The notes beneath the pieces were generated by a model. It was not told where the DNA came from. It saw only the letters and a program-made list of their open reading frames with translations, and made no database searches. A stretch of 12,513 nt of DNA from Candidatus Moranbacteria bacterium CG_4_8_14_3_um_filter_41_13 (GTDB taxonomy: Bacteria > Patescibacteriota > Minisyncoccia > Moranbacterales > UBA1568), in the NCBI GenBank assembly GCA_002782305.1, contig PFHN01000120.1, positions 1-12,513 of the forward strand. Reading direction: 5' to 3'. Shown here in pieces: positions 1 through 6,604 of this stretch. Position numbers and translations under genes: made by a program. The number at the start of each line of letters is the position of its first letter. Within the stretch, counting starts at the first letter, position 1.

Positions 1-86
1 TAAAGATAGTGATGGAGAGCGCCTATACACTCAGTGTTCCTCTGATTGCTGAAGTTGTCATCGGAAAAAATTGGGGAGAAATATAG
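1..86 (+). CDS. polA: DNA polymerase I, C-terminal end (5' partial)
   Basis: This is the last 27 codons of a gene that begins before the window, read from base 3 and ending in TAG at 84-86. The visible peptide contains MESAYTLSVPL and ends GKNWGEI. That is the characteristic end of family A DNA polymerases, which close with an AY-x-L-x-VPL strand and a G-x-NWGE tail after the palm-domain HDE motif. Pol I fills gaps and removes primers during replication and excision repair. The tail lies just upstream of an unknown gene and about 1.4 kb from fpg, so the area has a repair flavour. The fragment is short, but the tail is distinctive; polymerase I is the only good match I know. Confidence 0.85.
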   Translation, partial: KIVMESAYTLSVPLIAEVVIGKNWGEI

Positions 87-102
87 AATAATAAAAAAGA
101 GT

Positions 103-738
103 ATGTTTGAACAACCAAATACACTTTCCTCATCTCAGGAAAAAGAATCTTCGAGGCTGAGTAAACTTTTCAGGGAAACAAATACTCCTTCTGTATTTAC
201 TGAGATAGAACAAGATATGCAGGCAAATGGATTTTTTCCAACAGAATCACAGGATGTCGAGAGGATTTTTCAGGAGCATAGGTTCATTTGTCGAAGTGAG
301 TCATTTGAAAAGGTGATGGATGCAGTAATACTGAATCAATCTATTTCAATCTCCAATGAAAACGATAGTGCTAATATGTGTATGATGGCCTCTGGCAGAG
401 GTTTGCATACTGCTATGGTTGAGGGCTTTTCAGGAAAAGAAGTTGGCGCAAAAGTAAAGGTAACGATTGTTTTTAAAAGGGATCATCTCACTTCGGTACA
501 ACCTATAGAGAAAAATTCTGAGTTATGGAACACAAAAAGGAAAACAGCTGAAGTATCTTTGAGAGGAACGGGAGACATTTTACCCGAAGATATTGTCATG
601 GTTTCGTTTCGATTTCCAGTGAAATATTTTCCCAAAACATCATTGAGTGAGGAAGAGGAAAATAATATTGATGAAAATAAAATTGCCTTTATTGTACGTC
701 ATTATACAAAGGAGAAAACAGATCATAGACTTCATTAA
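103..738 (+). CDS. hypothetical protein, 211 aa
   Basis: I do not recognise this protein. It is predicted to be soluble, with no signal peptide or membrane segment. The first ~60 residues are polar and probably flexible (Ser/Glu/Lys rich). The middle carries a Met/Cys-containing stretch, MCMMASGRG, and the C-terminal half alternates hydrophobic and charged residues like beta strands. It ends in a Glu/Asp/Asn-rich loop and a basic tail. I chose ATG 103 over an in-frame TTG at 46 because polA runs to 86. ATG 103 leaves a 16-nt gap, which suggests co-transcription with polA. There is no clear SD, only an A-rich AAAAAAGAG just before the start. The gene ends before the hairpin at 761-786. Confidence 0.7.
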   Translation: MFEQPNTLSSSQEKESSRLSKLFRETNTPSVFTEIEQDMQANGFFPTESQDVERIFQEHRFICRSESFEKVMDAVILNQSISISNENDSANMCMMASGRGLHTAMVEGFSGKEVGAKVKVTIVFKRDHLTSVQPIEKNSELWNTKRKTAEVSLRGTGDILPEDIVMVSFRFPVKYFPKTSLSEEEENNIDENKIAFIVRHYTKEKTDHRLH

Positions 739-760
739 TTTCCTTAGAAAAGAATAAAAA

Positions 761-786
761 AAACCAAATGCGAAAGCATTTGGTTT
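761..786. terminator. intrinsic terminator, mainly for the minus-strand dksA-like gene
   Basis: A perfect 11-bp stem (AAACCAAATGC with GCATTTGGTTT) encloses a GAAA tetraloop. On the minus strand the stem runs straight into TTTTTATTCT, a good U-tract, and it overlaps the TAA stop of the DksA/TraR-type gene. On the plus strand the T-run is only three bases, so termination of the polA/unknown transcript would be weaker. It sits between two convergent genes. Confidence 0.85.
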
Positions 787-1054
787 AGTGACACTCGATT
801 GCTTTGGCGCAATCTGAGCAAAAGGGCGTTTCAGGAATGATTTCCAGACGCGCTTCCTCTATAATACACCCGCAGTTAGTGCAGAGACCATACTGTTTTT
901 GCTTCATTCTCATGAGAGCAAAGTCAATACGCCGGATGTCTTGGTAGGAGTGAGATAAGGCTTGATCTCCTCCTTTCTTCATAATATTCATCTTCGATTT
1001 TTTTCGAAAATTCAGATTACTCTGCATCCTCTCAAGAAATTCTTGGTTGATCAT
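785..1054 (-). CDS. DksA/TraR-type C4 zinc-finger protein, 89 aa
   Basis: This is a small member of the DksA/TraR family. DksA binds RNA polymerase through its secondary channel and works with ppGpp to retune transcription initiation. The diagnostic part is the C-terminal zinc finger: Cys58 and Cys61 (CTNC), then Cys79 and Cys82 (FCSDC), with an RLEIIPET linker typical of the family. Ahead of it is IRRIDFALMRMKQKQYG, matching the family's helix before the finger. At 89 residues it is much shorter than E. coli DksA (151 aa). The N-terminal coiled coil is cut down and I see no DxxDxA acidic tip, so it is closer to TraR-like or YteA-like short forms. The start has a clear SD (AAGGAG, 6 nt before ATG) and a consensus promoter. 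The family call is firm; the exact role is not. Confidence 0.88.
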   Translation of the reverse strand: MINQEFLERMQSNLNFRKKSKMNIMKKGGDQALSHSYQDIRRIDFALMRMKQKQYGLCTNCGCIIEEARLEIIPETPFCSDCAKAIECH

Positions 1055-1084
1055 TCCTCTCTCCTTGGTTGTTTCAGGACTTTC

Positions 1085-1113
1085 AATATAGCACTTTTTA
1101 ACTATTTTGTCAA
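1085..1113 (-). promoter_or_regulatory. sigma70-type promoter of the dksA-like gene
   Basis: On the minus strand TTGACA (1113-1108) is followed after exactly 17 nt by TATATT (1090-1085). This is a perfect -35, optimal spacing and a 5/6 -10. Transcription should start near 1078, giving a leader of about 24 nt that contains the SD at 1066-1061. It is one of the strongest promoters in the window by sequence. Confidence 0.85.
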
Positions 1114-1184
1114 TAGATTTTTGGCGTTACATACTGTGAGGTACACTGCGTTTCAATGTAGAGCGTAGGCTTTATAGAAGCCTT

Positions 1185-1397
1185 TTAGAGAGAAATACCA
1201 AGCTCTTTTGCACGATGATTGATCGCTTTGATTTTTTCATCGGTAGAAACCTTTGTATCGAGATCGGGTTCATTTCCGAGCATATGCCACATCACTTTTT
1301 TGTGAATTTCTGTGAGTTCTTCCGCTGTCGCTTTCCCTATTTTTTGACTCAGAATATCTTTTTGGACCGATTTTTCTCTGAGGGATTCCATATTCAT
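1185..1397 (-). CDS. hypothetical protein, 70 aa
   Basis: I do not recognise this small, highly charged protein. It is predicted to be mostly helical, with no Cys, signal peptide or membrane segment. Notable features are a Lys/Glu-rich first half (KIGKATAEELTEIHKK), a central MWHMLGNEPDLD stretch, and a C-terminal helix ending KELGISL. The start is ATG 1397, or ATG 1391 two codons later; neither has an SD. It reads towards the dksA-like gene, but that gene's strong promoter lies between them, so they are probably separate units. An overlapping plus-strand frame (1215-1451) translates to Phe-rich, low-quality sequence and is a shadow. The charged, soluble composition and the position in an otherwise empty gap support a real gene. 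Confidence 0.58.
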   Translation of the reverse strand: MNMESLREKSVQKDILSQKIGKATAEELTEIHKKVMWHMLGNEPDLDTKVSTDEKIKAINHRAKELGISL

Positions 1398-1431
1398 AGG
1401 ATGGTTTCTTATTTTTTTAAAAAAATGTATT

Positions 1432-1460
1432 TTGTGCTTACTCGTGTTTGAGTATATGAT
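1432..1460 (+). promoter_or_regulatory. probable fpg promoter
   Basis: TTGTGC (1432-1437) and TATGAT (1455-1460) are 17 nt apart. The -10 is good and the -35 matches only its TTG half. The predicted transcription start near 1467 gives a leader of about 20 nt before the fpg ATG at 1487. The same stretch read on the other strand contains TATACT (1456-1451). That could serve the 70-aa gene, but it lacks a recognisable -35 there. Confidence 0.5.
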
Positions 1461-1486
1461 AGAAGAAAATTGAGTATTTGAACACT

Positions 1487-2338
1487 ATGCCAGAATTACC
1501 AGAAGTACAAACCGTCGTTTCTCAAATAGCAGAGAAGCTGAAGGGTAAACAAGTGAAAGGACTGTGGAGTGATTGGCAAAAAAGGATTCATCCTTCTTTT
1601 CCGATTTTTGTGAAACGGGTGAAGGGTTCTCATATTCTTGGTACAAGACGTTTCGGAAAACACATCGTTATTGATTTTGATAATGAATATTCTATTGTGG
1701 TGCATCTCAAGATGACAGGACATTTTCTGATCAAAAATAAAACAAACAGAAATTCGAAAGCTTTTACTGAAGATCCTGTGAATAGGTATATTCATCACAT
1801 TCTTACTTTTATTGATGATACCACCCTTGAGTTCTCTGATATGCGTAAGTTTGGTTGGATGCAGGTAGTTGAGACGCGCGTCGTGGAGGATTTGCCCAGT
1901 ATTGCCTCACTCGGCGTCGATGCCCTTTCAGAACGCTTTACAGTATCTTCTTTGCAAAAAATAATTGAAAAAAGAAAAAAGAAAACGATTGGAGAAGTAC
2001 TTCTTGAGCAAAATGTGATTGCTGGTATTGGTAATATTTACCGCAGTGAAGCATTATTCCTCGCGCATATTCTTCCTTGGCGCCTGACAGAAACTCTCTC
2101 TTTGGATGAGCAAAAGGAATTGGTTTCTGCAGTGAAAAAGGTACTGAGGCAAGCGCTCAGGCTCGGTGGTATGAGTGATGGGGATTTTCGTGATACTGAT
2201 GGCAAAGAAGGACGCTTTCAGGAAACACGCTATGTATATGGACGCGCTGATGACTCTTGCAAAAAATGTGGTACAATAATAGTGCGAAAAAAACTTGGAC
2301 AGAGAAGTGCGTTCTTTTGTCCACAGTGCCAACATTAA
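1487..2338 (+). CDS. mutM: formamidopyrimidine-DNA glycosylase (Fpg/MutM)
   Basis: Bifunctional base-excision repair enzyme that removes 8-oxoguanine and formamidopyrimidines and cleaves the abasic site by beta/delta elimination. The start at ATG 1487 gives the invariant MPELPEVQT N-terminus; the catalytic nucleophile is Pro2, exposed after Met removal, with Glu3 as general acid. This rules out the TTG three codons upstream. Other family features are the conserved lysine in GTRRFGKHIVIDF, the helix-two-turn-helix motif GIGNIYRSEALF, and a C-terminal zinc finger with Cys258, Cys261, Cys278 and Cys281 plus the GQRS arginine. The length of 283 aa is normal for the family (~270-290). There is no strong SD. 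The next gene begins 17 nt after the stop, so the two are probably co-transcribed. Confidence 0.97.
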   Translation: MPELPEVQTVVSQIAEKLKGKQVKGLWSDWQKRIHPSFPIFVKRVKGSHILGTRRFGKHIVIDFDNEYSIVVHLKMTGHFLIKNKTNRNSKAFTEDPVNRYIHHILTFIDDTTLEFSDMRKFGWMQVVETRVVEDLPSIASLGVDALSERFTVSSLQKIIEKRKKKTIGEVLLEQNVIAGIGNIYRSEALFLAHILPWRLTETLSLDEQKELVSAVKKVLRQALRLGGMSDGDFRDTDGKEGRFQETRYVYGRADDSCKKCGTIIVRKKLGQRSAFFCPQCQH

Positions 2339-2355
2339 TAGTAAATAAAGAATCT

Positions 2356-3465
2356 ATGACGAAGTTTCAAAGAGTGATCATTTTTTGTATTGTCCTCGTG
2401 ATTGTGGCTACAGCGTATTTTCTCTTCGGTAACAAAGAACTACGGAAACCCATAGAACTGAATAATAAAAATCAGTCACTCCCGGTTGTTTCGACAGTGC
2501 CTGCCAATAATGGCAATGTTAGCCCTCTGTCTGGACTACCTTGTGATAATTGGAACAAAAGGTCGTTTGCCGTGATGCAACCAGCCGATGTGTCTGCTCG
2601 GCCACTCGCAGGACTTTCTCAAGCCGATATGGTCATTGAAATGTCAGCAGTGTATGGAAGTATCACCCGCTTGATGGGTGTCTATGGTTGTAATATACCA
2701 GAGGAAGTAGGCTCACTTCGCAGTGCTCGTCATGATTTTGTGCATCTTGCCAAAAGTTTTGATTCCATTTATGTTCACTGGGGGAGAGCGGACATCGAAC
2801 AATTCAAGCAGATTCTCGACAGTGGTTTCATCGATGATATGAATTGTAATAATGACGCAGGGAAATCAGCGGGACAGTATTGTTTCCGTAAAACAGCGGT
2901 AGGTAATATGCGAGGTGTAGATACGGGATATGCAAAGTTTGCGAGCCTTTTTGAAGGAGCAAAAAACTTTGGTTATCGAATGGAAAATAAGTTTGTTGGT
3001 TATCCTCATCAGATGGAAGCACCTCTCGAGGAGCGTCCTCTTGGAGGCAATCTCCGTGTCGCTTTCGCCAAGCCATTTGATGCTGAGTATGATTATGATA
3101 AAGAGACAAACTCTTTCGTGCGTACGTGGGGAGGAATCGTCGATACTGATCGAAATACCAAAGAGAAAATTGCTCCAAAAAATGTGGTGGTTATGATCGC
3201 TGATGCTGCTCCGATCAAAGTGGGGGAACAATATGTGAACGTACAGATTGGTGATCCTTGGTTCGATCAGGCAGACTCAGGCGCGATGTTTTACTATATG
3301 AACGGGAAACAGTATCGAGGGACGTGGAAGAAAGATAAGAGTTCCGCAGACAGTAAACTTCTTTTCCTTGATGAATCTGGTCAAGAAGTGAAGTTTGTTC
3401 CTGGACAGATATGGGTAGATATTATTGATCCTGGTCAAGCTCTGAAATGGCAACCTGGTCAATAG
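2356..3465 (+). CDS. DUF3048 (YerB-like) membrane-anchored protein, 369 aa
   Basis: This protein has a short basic N-terminus and one hydrophobic helix (about residues 6-23), then a ~340-residue extracytoplasmic part. The outer part matches the DUF3048 family (YerB of Bacillus subtilis). It has the NKRSFAVMQPADVSARPLAGLSQADMV-type strand (quoted to its key residues AVM, ARP, GLS-ADMV), then GSITRLMGVYG, and GSLRSARHDF, close to the family's ITRFxAIY and GPVRSAR motifs. The C-terminal half (NVVVM, GDPWF, YRGTWKK, PGQIWVDII) corresponds to the family's second domain. B. subtilis YerB is a lipoprotein; here there is no lipobox Cys, so this one is a transmembrane-anchored form. The family's biochemical role is unknown. 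I chose ATG 2356 because an upstream in-frame ATG (2257) lies inside fpg and would destroy the signal anchor. Confidence 0.88.
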   Translation: MTKFQRVIIFCIVLVIVATAYFLFGNKELRKPIELNNKNQSLPVVSTVPANNGNVSPLSGLPCDNWNKRSFAVMQPADVSARPLAGLSQADMVIEMSAVYGSITRLMGVYGCNIPEEVGSLRSARHDFVHLAKSFDSIYVHWGRADIEQFKQILDSGFIDDMNCNNDAGKSAGQYCFRKTAVGNMRGVDTGYAKFASLFEGAKNFGYRMENKFVGYPHQMEAPLEERPLGGNLRVAFAKPFDAEYDYDKETNSFVRTWGGIVDTDRNTKEKIAPKNVVVMIADAAPIKVGEQYVNVQIGDPWFDQADSGAMFYYMNGKQYRGTWKKDKSSADSKLLFLDESGQEVKFVPGQIWVDIIDPGQALKWQPGQ

Positions 3466-3485
3466 AAAGATGCAAAAGATAGGAC

Positions 3486-3510
3486 AAAAGTGGGTCTATG
3501 CCCGCTTTTT
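3486..3510 (+). terminator. intrinsic terminator after fpg-DUF3048
   Basis: AAAAGTGGG (3486-3494) pairs with CCCGCTTTT (3501-3509), including one G-U pair, around a TCTATG loop. It runs into a T-rich tail (TTTTTGTTTT). It lies 21 nt after the DUF3048 stop and just before the holA promoter, cleanly separating the two transcription units. Confidence 0.85.
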
Positions 3511-3521
3511 GTTTTCTCGTG

Positions 3522-3527
3522 TATAAT
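3522..3527 (+). promoter_or_regulatory. holA promoter -10 box
   Basis: TATAAT at 3522-3527 is a perfect -10, placed 26 nt before the holA ATG, so the leader would be about 20 nt. The region 16-18 nt upstream falls in the loop and right arm of the terminator and has no good -35 match. This is therefore either a -10-dominated promoter or one that uses an activator. Confidence 0.5.
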
Positions 3528-3553
3528 GAGAGAAATAACCTAATGAAGCGTGT

Positions 3554-4519
3554 ATGATTGTGTTTCTCCATGGAGAAGATTCCTTTTTGGTCAATAGACG
3601 GAAGGTCGTACTCCAAAAGGGTTTTATGAAAAAATACCCCACAGGGGAGGTTTTTGTTTTTGATTTTGAAGATCAAAGCGAATCCTCGTTTGTGAAACAA
3701 AGTTTATCTGTATGCGAACCAGGTTTATTTGAAACAAAGAAACTGGCTTTTTTTCTGCACTCATCAGCACTCGATGAAACAAGAGAAAAAGGTATGATAG
3801 AGTTTGTGCGAGATTTTTCGACGAAGAAGTCAGAGGACGTCACGGTGTGTTTCATAGAATCAGGAAAAATAAAAAAGACGCAGGGTATTATCAAAGCCCT
3901 TTTAGCATACAAAGATACAGAAGAAATATTTCCGAAGAAAGAGGTGCGAAATATTGGGGTGTATATAGAAGAGGAGCTCCATTCTATTGATGATCAGGCA
4001 CGTTTCTCGCGTGAGGCTTTGCAGGTTTTTGCAAAGCTTTTGCAAGATGATACTGCGAGAATCCATACCGAGCTCGAAAAACTATCTTTGTATAAACCAG
4101 GAGAAGTGTTTGAGAAGGAAGATGTACTCCTTCTCGTTTCTGGATCAGCTGAAGAAGTGATTTTTGAGGCGCTTGACGCACTCGGAAACAGGGAAAGAGG
4201 ACGAGCACTCTTTCTTTTTCATAAACAAGGAATGAGTAAAGAAGGAGTGTATCCTCTTTTTGGACTCTGTGCAGGACAGGTACGACGTATGCTTCTGGTG
4301 CGAGAGATGATAGATCGAGGGATCCGTCAGCAATCAGAGATTGCTACTCATACGAAAATCCATCCTTTTGTAGTGCAGAAAATACTCGGCATTATTGCAC
4401 ATTTTCCGTTGGAACGAGTGAAGAAGGGTCTTGTTCTTCTTTCTTCACTTGATAGCGCGGTGAAACAAGGGGAGAAGGATCCATTGGTGGCTCTCGATAT
4501 GTTCCTTTGGAAATTCTGA
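3554..4519 (+). CDS. holA: DNA polymerase III, delta subunit
   Basis: HolA is the subunit of the clamp loader that opens the beta sliding clamp. The N-terminus (MIVFLHGEDSFLVNRRK) matches the family's G-x-D-x-F/Y-L-x-x-R pattern at the start of its degenerate AAA+ fold. The middle contains the FAKLLQDDTARIHTELEKLSLY region, which corresponds to the conserved segment (D-x-R-x-l-x-n-E-l-e-K-L) found in delta subunits. The C-terminal third (FGLCAGQVRRMLLVREM, then a collar-type helical domain with HPFVVQKI) is also typical. The length of 321 aa is normal (~320-345), and no Walker A is expected. The gene has its own -10 box, ends in TGA, and shares a terminator with convergent rpsT. There is no clear SD. 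Confidence 0.9.
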   Translation: MIVFLHGEDSFLVNRRKVVLQKGFMKKYPTGEVFVFDFEDQSESSFVKQSLSVCEPGLFETKKLAFFLHSSALDETREKGMIEFVRDFSTKKSEDVTVCFIESGKIKKTQGIIKALLAYKDTEEIFPKKEVRNIGVYIEEELHSIDDQARFSREALQVFAKLLQDDTARIHTELEKLSLYKPGEVFEKEDVLLLVSGSAEEVIFEALDALGNRERGRALFLFHKQGMSKEGVYPLFGLCAGQVRRMLLVREMIDRGIRQQSEIATHTKIHPFVVQKILGIIAHFPLERVKKGLVLLSSLDSAVKQGEKDPLVALDMFLWKF

Positions 4520-4551
4520 TAACTGCACCGAACATATTTTTTTAGGACAAG

Positions 4552-4579
4552 AAGAAAACCAGCACAAGCTGGTTTTCTT
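4552..4579. terminator. bidirectional terminator between holA and rpsT
   Basis: A perfect 12-bp stem (AAGAAAACCAGC with GCTGGTTTTCTT) closes on an ACAA loop. The stem's own T-rich arms give GGTTTTCTTATATTC on the plus strand and GGTTTTCTTCTTGTCC on the minus strand. Its location, 32 nt past the holA stop and 24 nt past the rpsT stop, fits a shared terminator for convergent genes. Confidence 0.85.
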
Positions 4580-4603
4580 ATATTCTATAAAGCAAGAGAA
4601 AAA

Positions 4604-4876
4604 CTATTTCTTTACTGCAATGGTTTTCACCAGGGAATTGAGACGGGATTTCTTGCGAGCGGCAGTATTTTTCTTCACAATTTTCTTCTGAGCTGCTTTG
4701 TCGATGGCTTTGATAGCCTTTTTCAGCTGTTCCTGAGCTTCATCGACTTTGCCTGCTTTGACAGCTTCACGAGTTTTTTTGATAGCGCTTTTGACCACAC
4801 CATTGGCCACTTTGTTTCGCAGTGTTTTTTTAGCAGTCACACGCATATATTTCTTGGCTGATTTCTTGATTGGCAT
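4604..4876 (-). CDS. rpsT: 30S ribosomal protein S20
   Basis: S20 is a helical primary 16S rRNA-binding protein of the small subunit. The 90-residue sequence is extremely Lys/Ala rich. It begins MPIKKSAKKYMR, carries the helix-hairpin pattern typical of S20 (AIKKTREAVKAGKVDEAQ, then a KAIDKAAQKKIVKKNTAARKK-like segment whose AAQKK, KKNTAARKKSRL motif is diagnostic), and ends in a short hydrophobic-basic tail. Length and composition match the family (~85-90 aa). It is monocistronic, with a good promoter at 4929-4957 and a ~45-nt AT-rich leader without an SD. In other bacteria S20 is autoregulated at translation; no such element is recognisable here. Confidence 0.95.
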   Translation of the reverse strand: MPIKKSAKKYMRVTAKKTLRNKVANGVVKSAIKKTREAVKAGKVDEAQEQLKKAIKAIDKAAQKKIVKKNTAARKKSRLNSLVKTIAVKK

Positions 4877-4928
4877 ACGAAAATATTAAATATAAATAAA
4901 AGAGAAACCGAAAATCAGTAACTTACCC

Positions 4929-4957
4929 TTTATATCACAATCTTTCGGTTCTGGCAA
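4929..4957 (-). promoter_or_regulatory. rpsT promoter
   Basis: On the minus strand TTGCCA (4957-4952) and TATAAA (4934-4929) are exactly 17 nt apart, a near-consensus sigma70-type promoter. The predicted start near 4922 gives a leader of about 45 nt. Confidence 0.7.
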
Positions 4958-4974
4958 GGAGGGACGAAAAGTGA

Positions 4975-4980
4975 TACACT
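4975..4980 (+). promoter_or_regulatory. possible -10 for the ruvA operon
   Basis: TACACT at 4975-4980 is preceded by TG one base upstream (TGATACACT), an extended -10 arrangement. The sequence 17 nt upstream is TGGCAA, which is the rpsT -35 read on the other strand and matches the consensus at only three positions. The leader to the ruvA ATG would be about 50 nt of A/G-rich sequence. Confidence 0.35.
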
Positions 4981-5037
4981 AGGGAAGAAAAAAAGAAGAG
5001 AAAAGAGCTTATTTTTTGAATTATTAGTACGCACAGT

Positions 5038-5616
5038 ATGATTGCACAGATTGAAGGAAAAATCGTTGGGATAAAAGGAAATGCTGTTATTGTTATGGTG
5101 GGTGGTATTGGCTATAGAGTGGCCGTGTCATCCTATACACTCGGCAAGGTTGCAGGCAAACAAGAGAATATACTGTTTCATATTCACACACACGTCAGAG
5201 AAGATATGTTTGCGCTCTATGGTTTTCTCAATGAAGAAGAACTCACGATGTTTGAACTTCTTATTTCTATTTCTGGTATTGGACCAAAAGTTGCTCTTTC
5301 TATCTTGTCCATCGCTGATGTGAAAACGATTTGTACGGCCATCGTGAACAAGGACCCAAGTATTCTTACCAGAGTTTCGGGAGTCGGGAAGAAGACCGCT
5401 GAAAGAGTGATTATTGAACTGCAAAATAAAGTAGGTGATATGGATCTTGCTGACCAATCGAGCGCACTAATCGACCAAGACGCTATTGAAGCACTCACCT
5501 CCCTTGGCTATTCCGTTACCGAAGCAAGAGAAGGGCTGAAGATGGTGCCAGCAAGTATTACTGATGTGAGTGCTCGCATCAGACAGACGTTGAAAAATCT
5601 CGGTAAGAAAAATTAA
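5038..5616 (+). CDS. ruvA: Holliday junction branch migration protein RuvA
   Basis: RuvA binds four-way DNA junctions as a tetramer and loads the RuvB motor. The N-terminal OB-fold is clear (MIAQIEGKIVGIKGNAVIVMVGGIGYRV, seen as its IEGKI and GGIGYRV motifs), followed by HVREDMFALYGF. Two helix-hairpin-helix motifs follow: SGIGPKVALSIL from residue 79 and VSGVGKKTAERVIIEL from residue 113. The C-terminal domain III (EALTSLGYSVTEAREGLK) contacts RuvB. The length of 192 aa is normal (~190-205). It starts at ATG 5038 with no SD. It is the first gene of a tight run: the FemAB-family gene starts 11 nt after the stop. ruvB and ruvC are not in the window. Confidence 0.97.
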   Translation: MIAQIEGKIVGIKGNAVIVMVGGIGYRVAVSSYTLGKVAGKQENILFHIHTHVREDMFALYGFLNEEELTMFELLISISGIGPKVALSILSIADVKTICTAIVNKDPSILTRVSGVGKKTAERVIIELQNKVGDMDLADQSSALIDQDAIEALTSLGYSVTEAREGLKMVPASITDVSARIRQTLKNLGKKN

Positions 5617-5627
5617 GGAAGAAAACT

Positions 5628-6593
5628 ATGTTTGATTCAAAAGAATTTCTGCAATCAGAAGAATGGTTTTCGTTCCAAGAGGCTGTTGGCAAAAAAGCGT
5701 CTCTCATTTCTCTAGAGCAGATGCTTGCGCGAGGTGTTATCGAGAAGGTTTCTTTGGTAGGGAACTATCTGTATATTCCCAAGGGACCAATTTTTTCTCT
5801 CGAAGAAGCAAGTGATGAGTCAGTGCAGAAGCAATTACAAAAAATTATCAAGGAGGCACAAGAGAAGAAAGTGAAATGGATACGTATTGAACCAGAAAAC
5901 GAAAATACACTTCATAGTTTACAGAAAAATTTTTCAGGCAAGGTTGTGAAGGCACCGCGCGATATTCAACCAAGAGAACTTTTTGTGATTGATATTACAA
6001 AAACGAAAGAAGATATCTTGGCTGATATGAAGCCAAAAACGAGGTATAATATTCGTCTGGCAGAAAAGCGTGGTGTGAAAATATTTACTACTCGTGAAGA
6101 AAAATACAAACAAGCATTCTATGACTTGGTAGAAAAAACCGCTGATCGAAAAGAAATCAATCCGCATTCAAAAACATATTACGAAAATTTTTTTGCTATT
6201 TTTCCAGAGACGCTCTGCCAGCTTTTTGTAGCAGAATATGAAGGAATAATACTCGCTGCTAACATCTGTATTTTTTTTCGAGGAAGAGCCATCTATTTGC
6301 ACGGAGGATCTTCCGATATCTCTCGTGATGTGATGGCGCCGTATCTTCTGCAATGGAAACAAATAGAATACGCAAAGGATCATGGTTGCACAGAATACGA
6401 TTTTGGAGGAGTGCATGTGGTTTCGTCATCTGAGGGCACGAATGATTGGGGTGGTATTACACGCTTCAAAACAGGCTTCTCACCTCGTACAAATCCCAGG
6501 CTCTTTCCTGGAACATATGATATGATTCTTGACCCGATGATGTATTCTTTTTATAAGACACTTCGATTGCTTCGTACTTTTTTTCATCGATAA
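5628..6593 (+). CDS. FemAB-family peptidoglycan bridge aminoacyltransferase
   Basis: FemX/FemA/FemB-type enzymes use aminoacyl-tRNA to add amino acids to the side chain of lipid II or peptidoglycan stem peptides at the cytoplasmic membrane. The protein shows the double GNAT-like layout of the family. The C-terminal half carries IYLHGGSSD, an APYLLQWKQIEYAKDHGC helix, EYDFGGV (DFGGV at 258-262), and NDWGGITRFKTGF (FKTGF at 280-284), a hallmark of the Fem fold. The length of 321 aa is close to the single-unit FemX forms (~330-350). The coiled-coil arm of S. aureus FemA is not obvious. A good SD (AAGGAAG, 6 nt before ATG) sets the start. It sits between ruvA and a MurE-like ligase, so stem-peptide modification is a natural inference. 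The amino acid it adds cannot be read from sequence. Confidence 0.88.
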   Translation: MFDSKEFLQSEEWFSFQEAVGKKASLISLEQMLARGVIEKVSLVGNYLYIPKGPIFSLEEASDESVQKQLQKIIKEAQEKKVKWIRIEPENENTLHSLQKNFSGKVVKAPRDIQPRELFVIDITKTKEDILADMKPKTRYNIRLAEKRGVKIFTTREEKYKQAFYDLVEKTADRKEINPHSKTYYENFFAIFPETLCQLFVAEYEGIILAANICIFFRGRAIYLHGGSSDISRDVMAPYLLQWKQIEYAKDHGCTEYDFGGVHVVSSSEGTNDWGGITRFKTGFSPRTNPRLFPGTYDMILDPMMYSFYKTLRLLRTFFHR

Positions 6594-6604
6594 TTATTCT
6601 TCGT

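Noticed and set aside
46..102. TTG start at 46 for the unknown gene after polA
   Set aside because: It lies within the polA coding end, which runs to 86 in another frame and is clearly real. ATG 103 fits better.
1167..1186. Small hairpin AGGCTT/AAGCCT as terminator of the 70-aa gene
   Set aside because: The stem is only 6 bp and the minus strand has no U-tract after it. On the plus strand there is no gene to terminate.
1215..1451. Plus-strand frame opposite the 70-aa gene
   Set aside because: Its translation is Phe-rich and irregular, the usual look of the complement of a Lys/Glu-rich gene, and it has no SD.
2257..2355. Upstream ATG extension of the DUF3048 gene
   Set aside because: It overlaps the zinc-finger end of fpg in another frame and would put 33 hydrophilic residues ahead of the membrane anchor.
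2828..3231. Long minus-strand frames opposite the DUF3048 gene
   Set aside because: They lie fully within a well-supported gene, have no start signals, and translate to Ser/His/Tyr-rich low-quality sequence.
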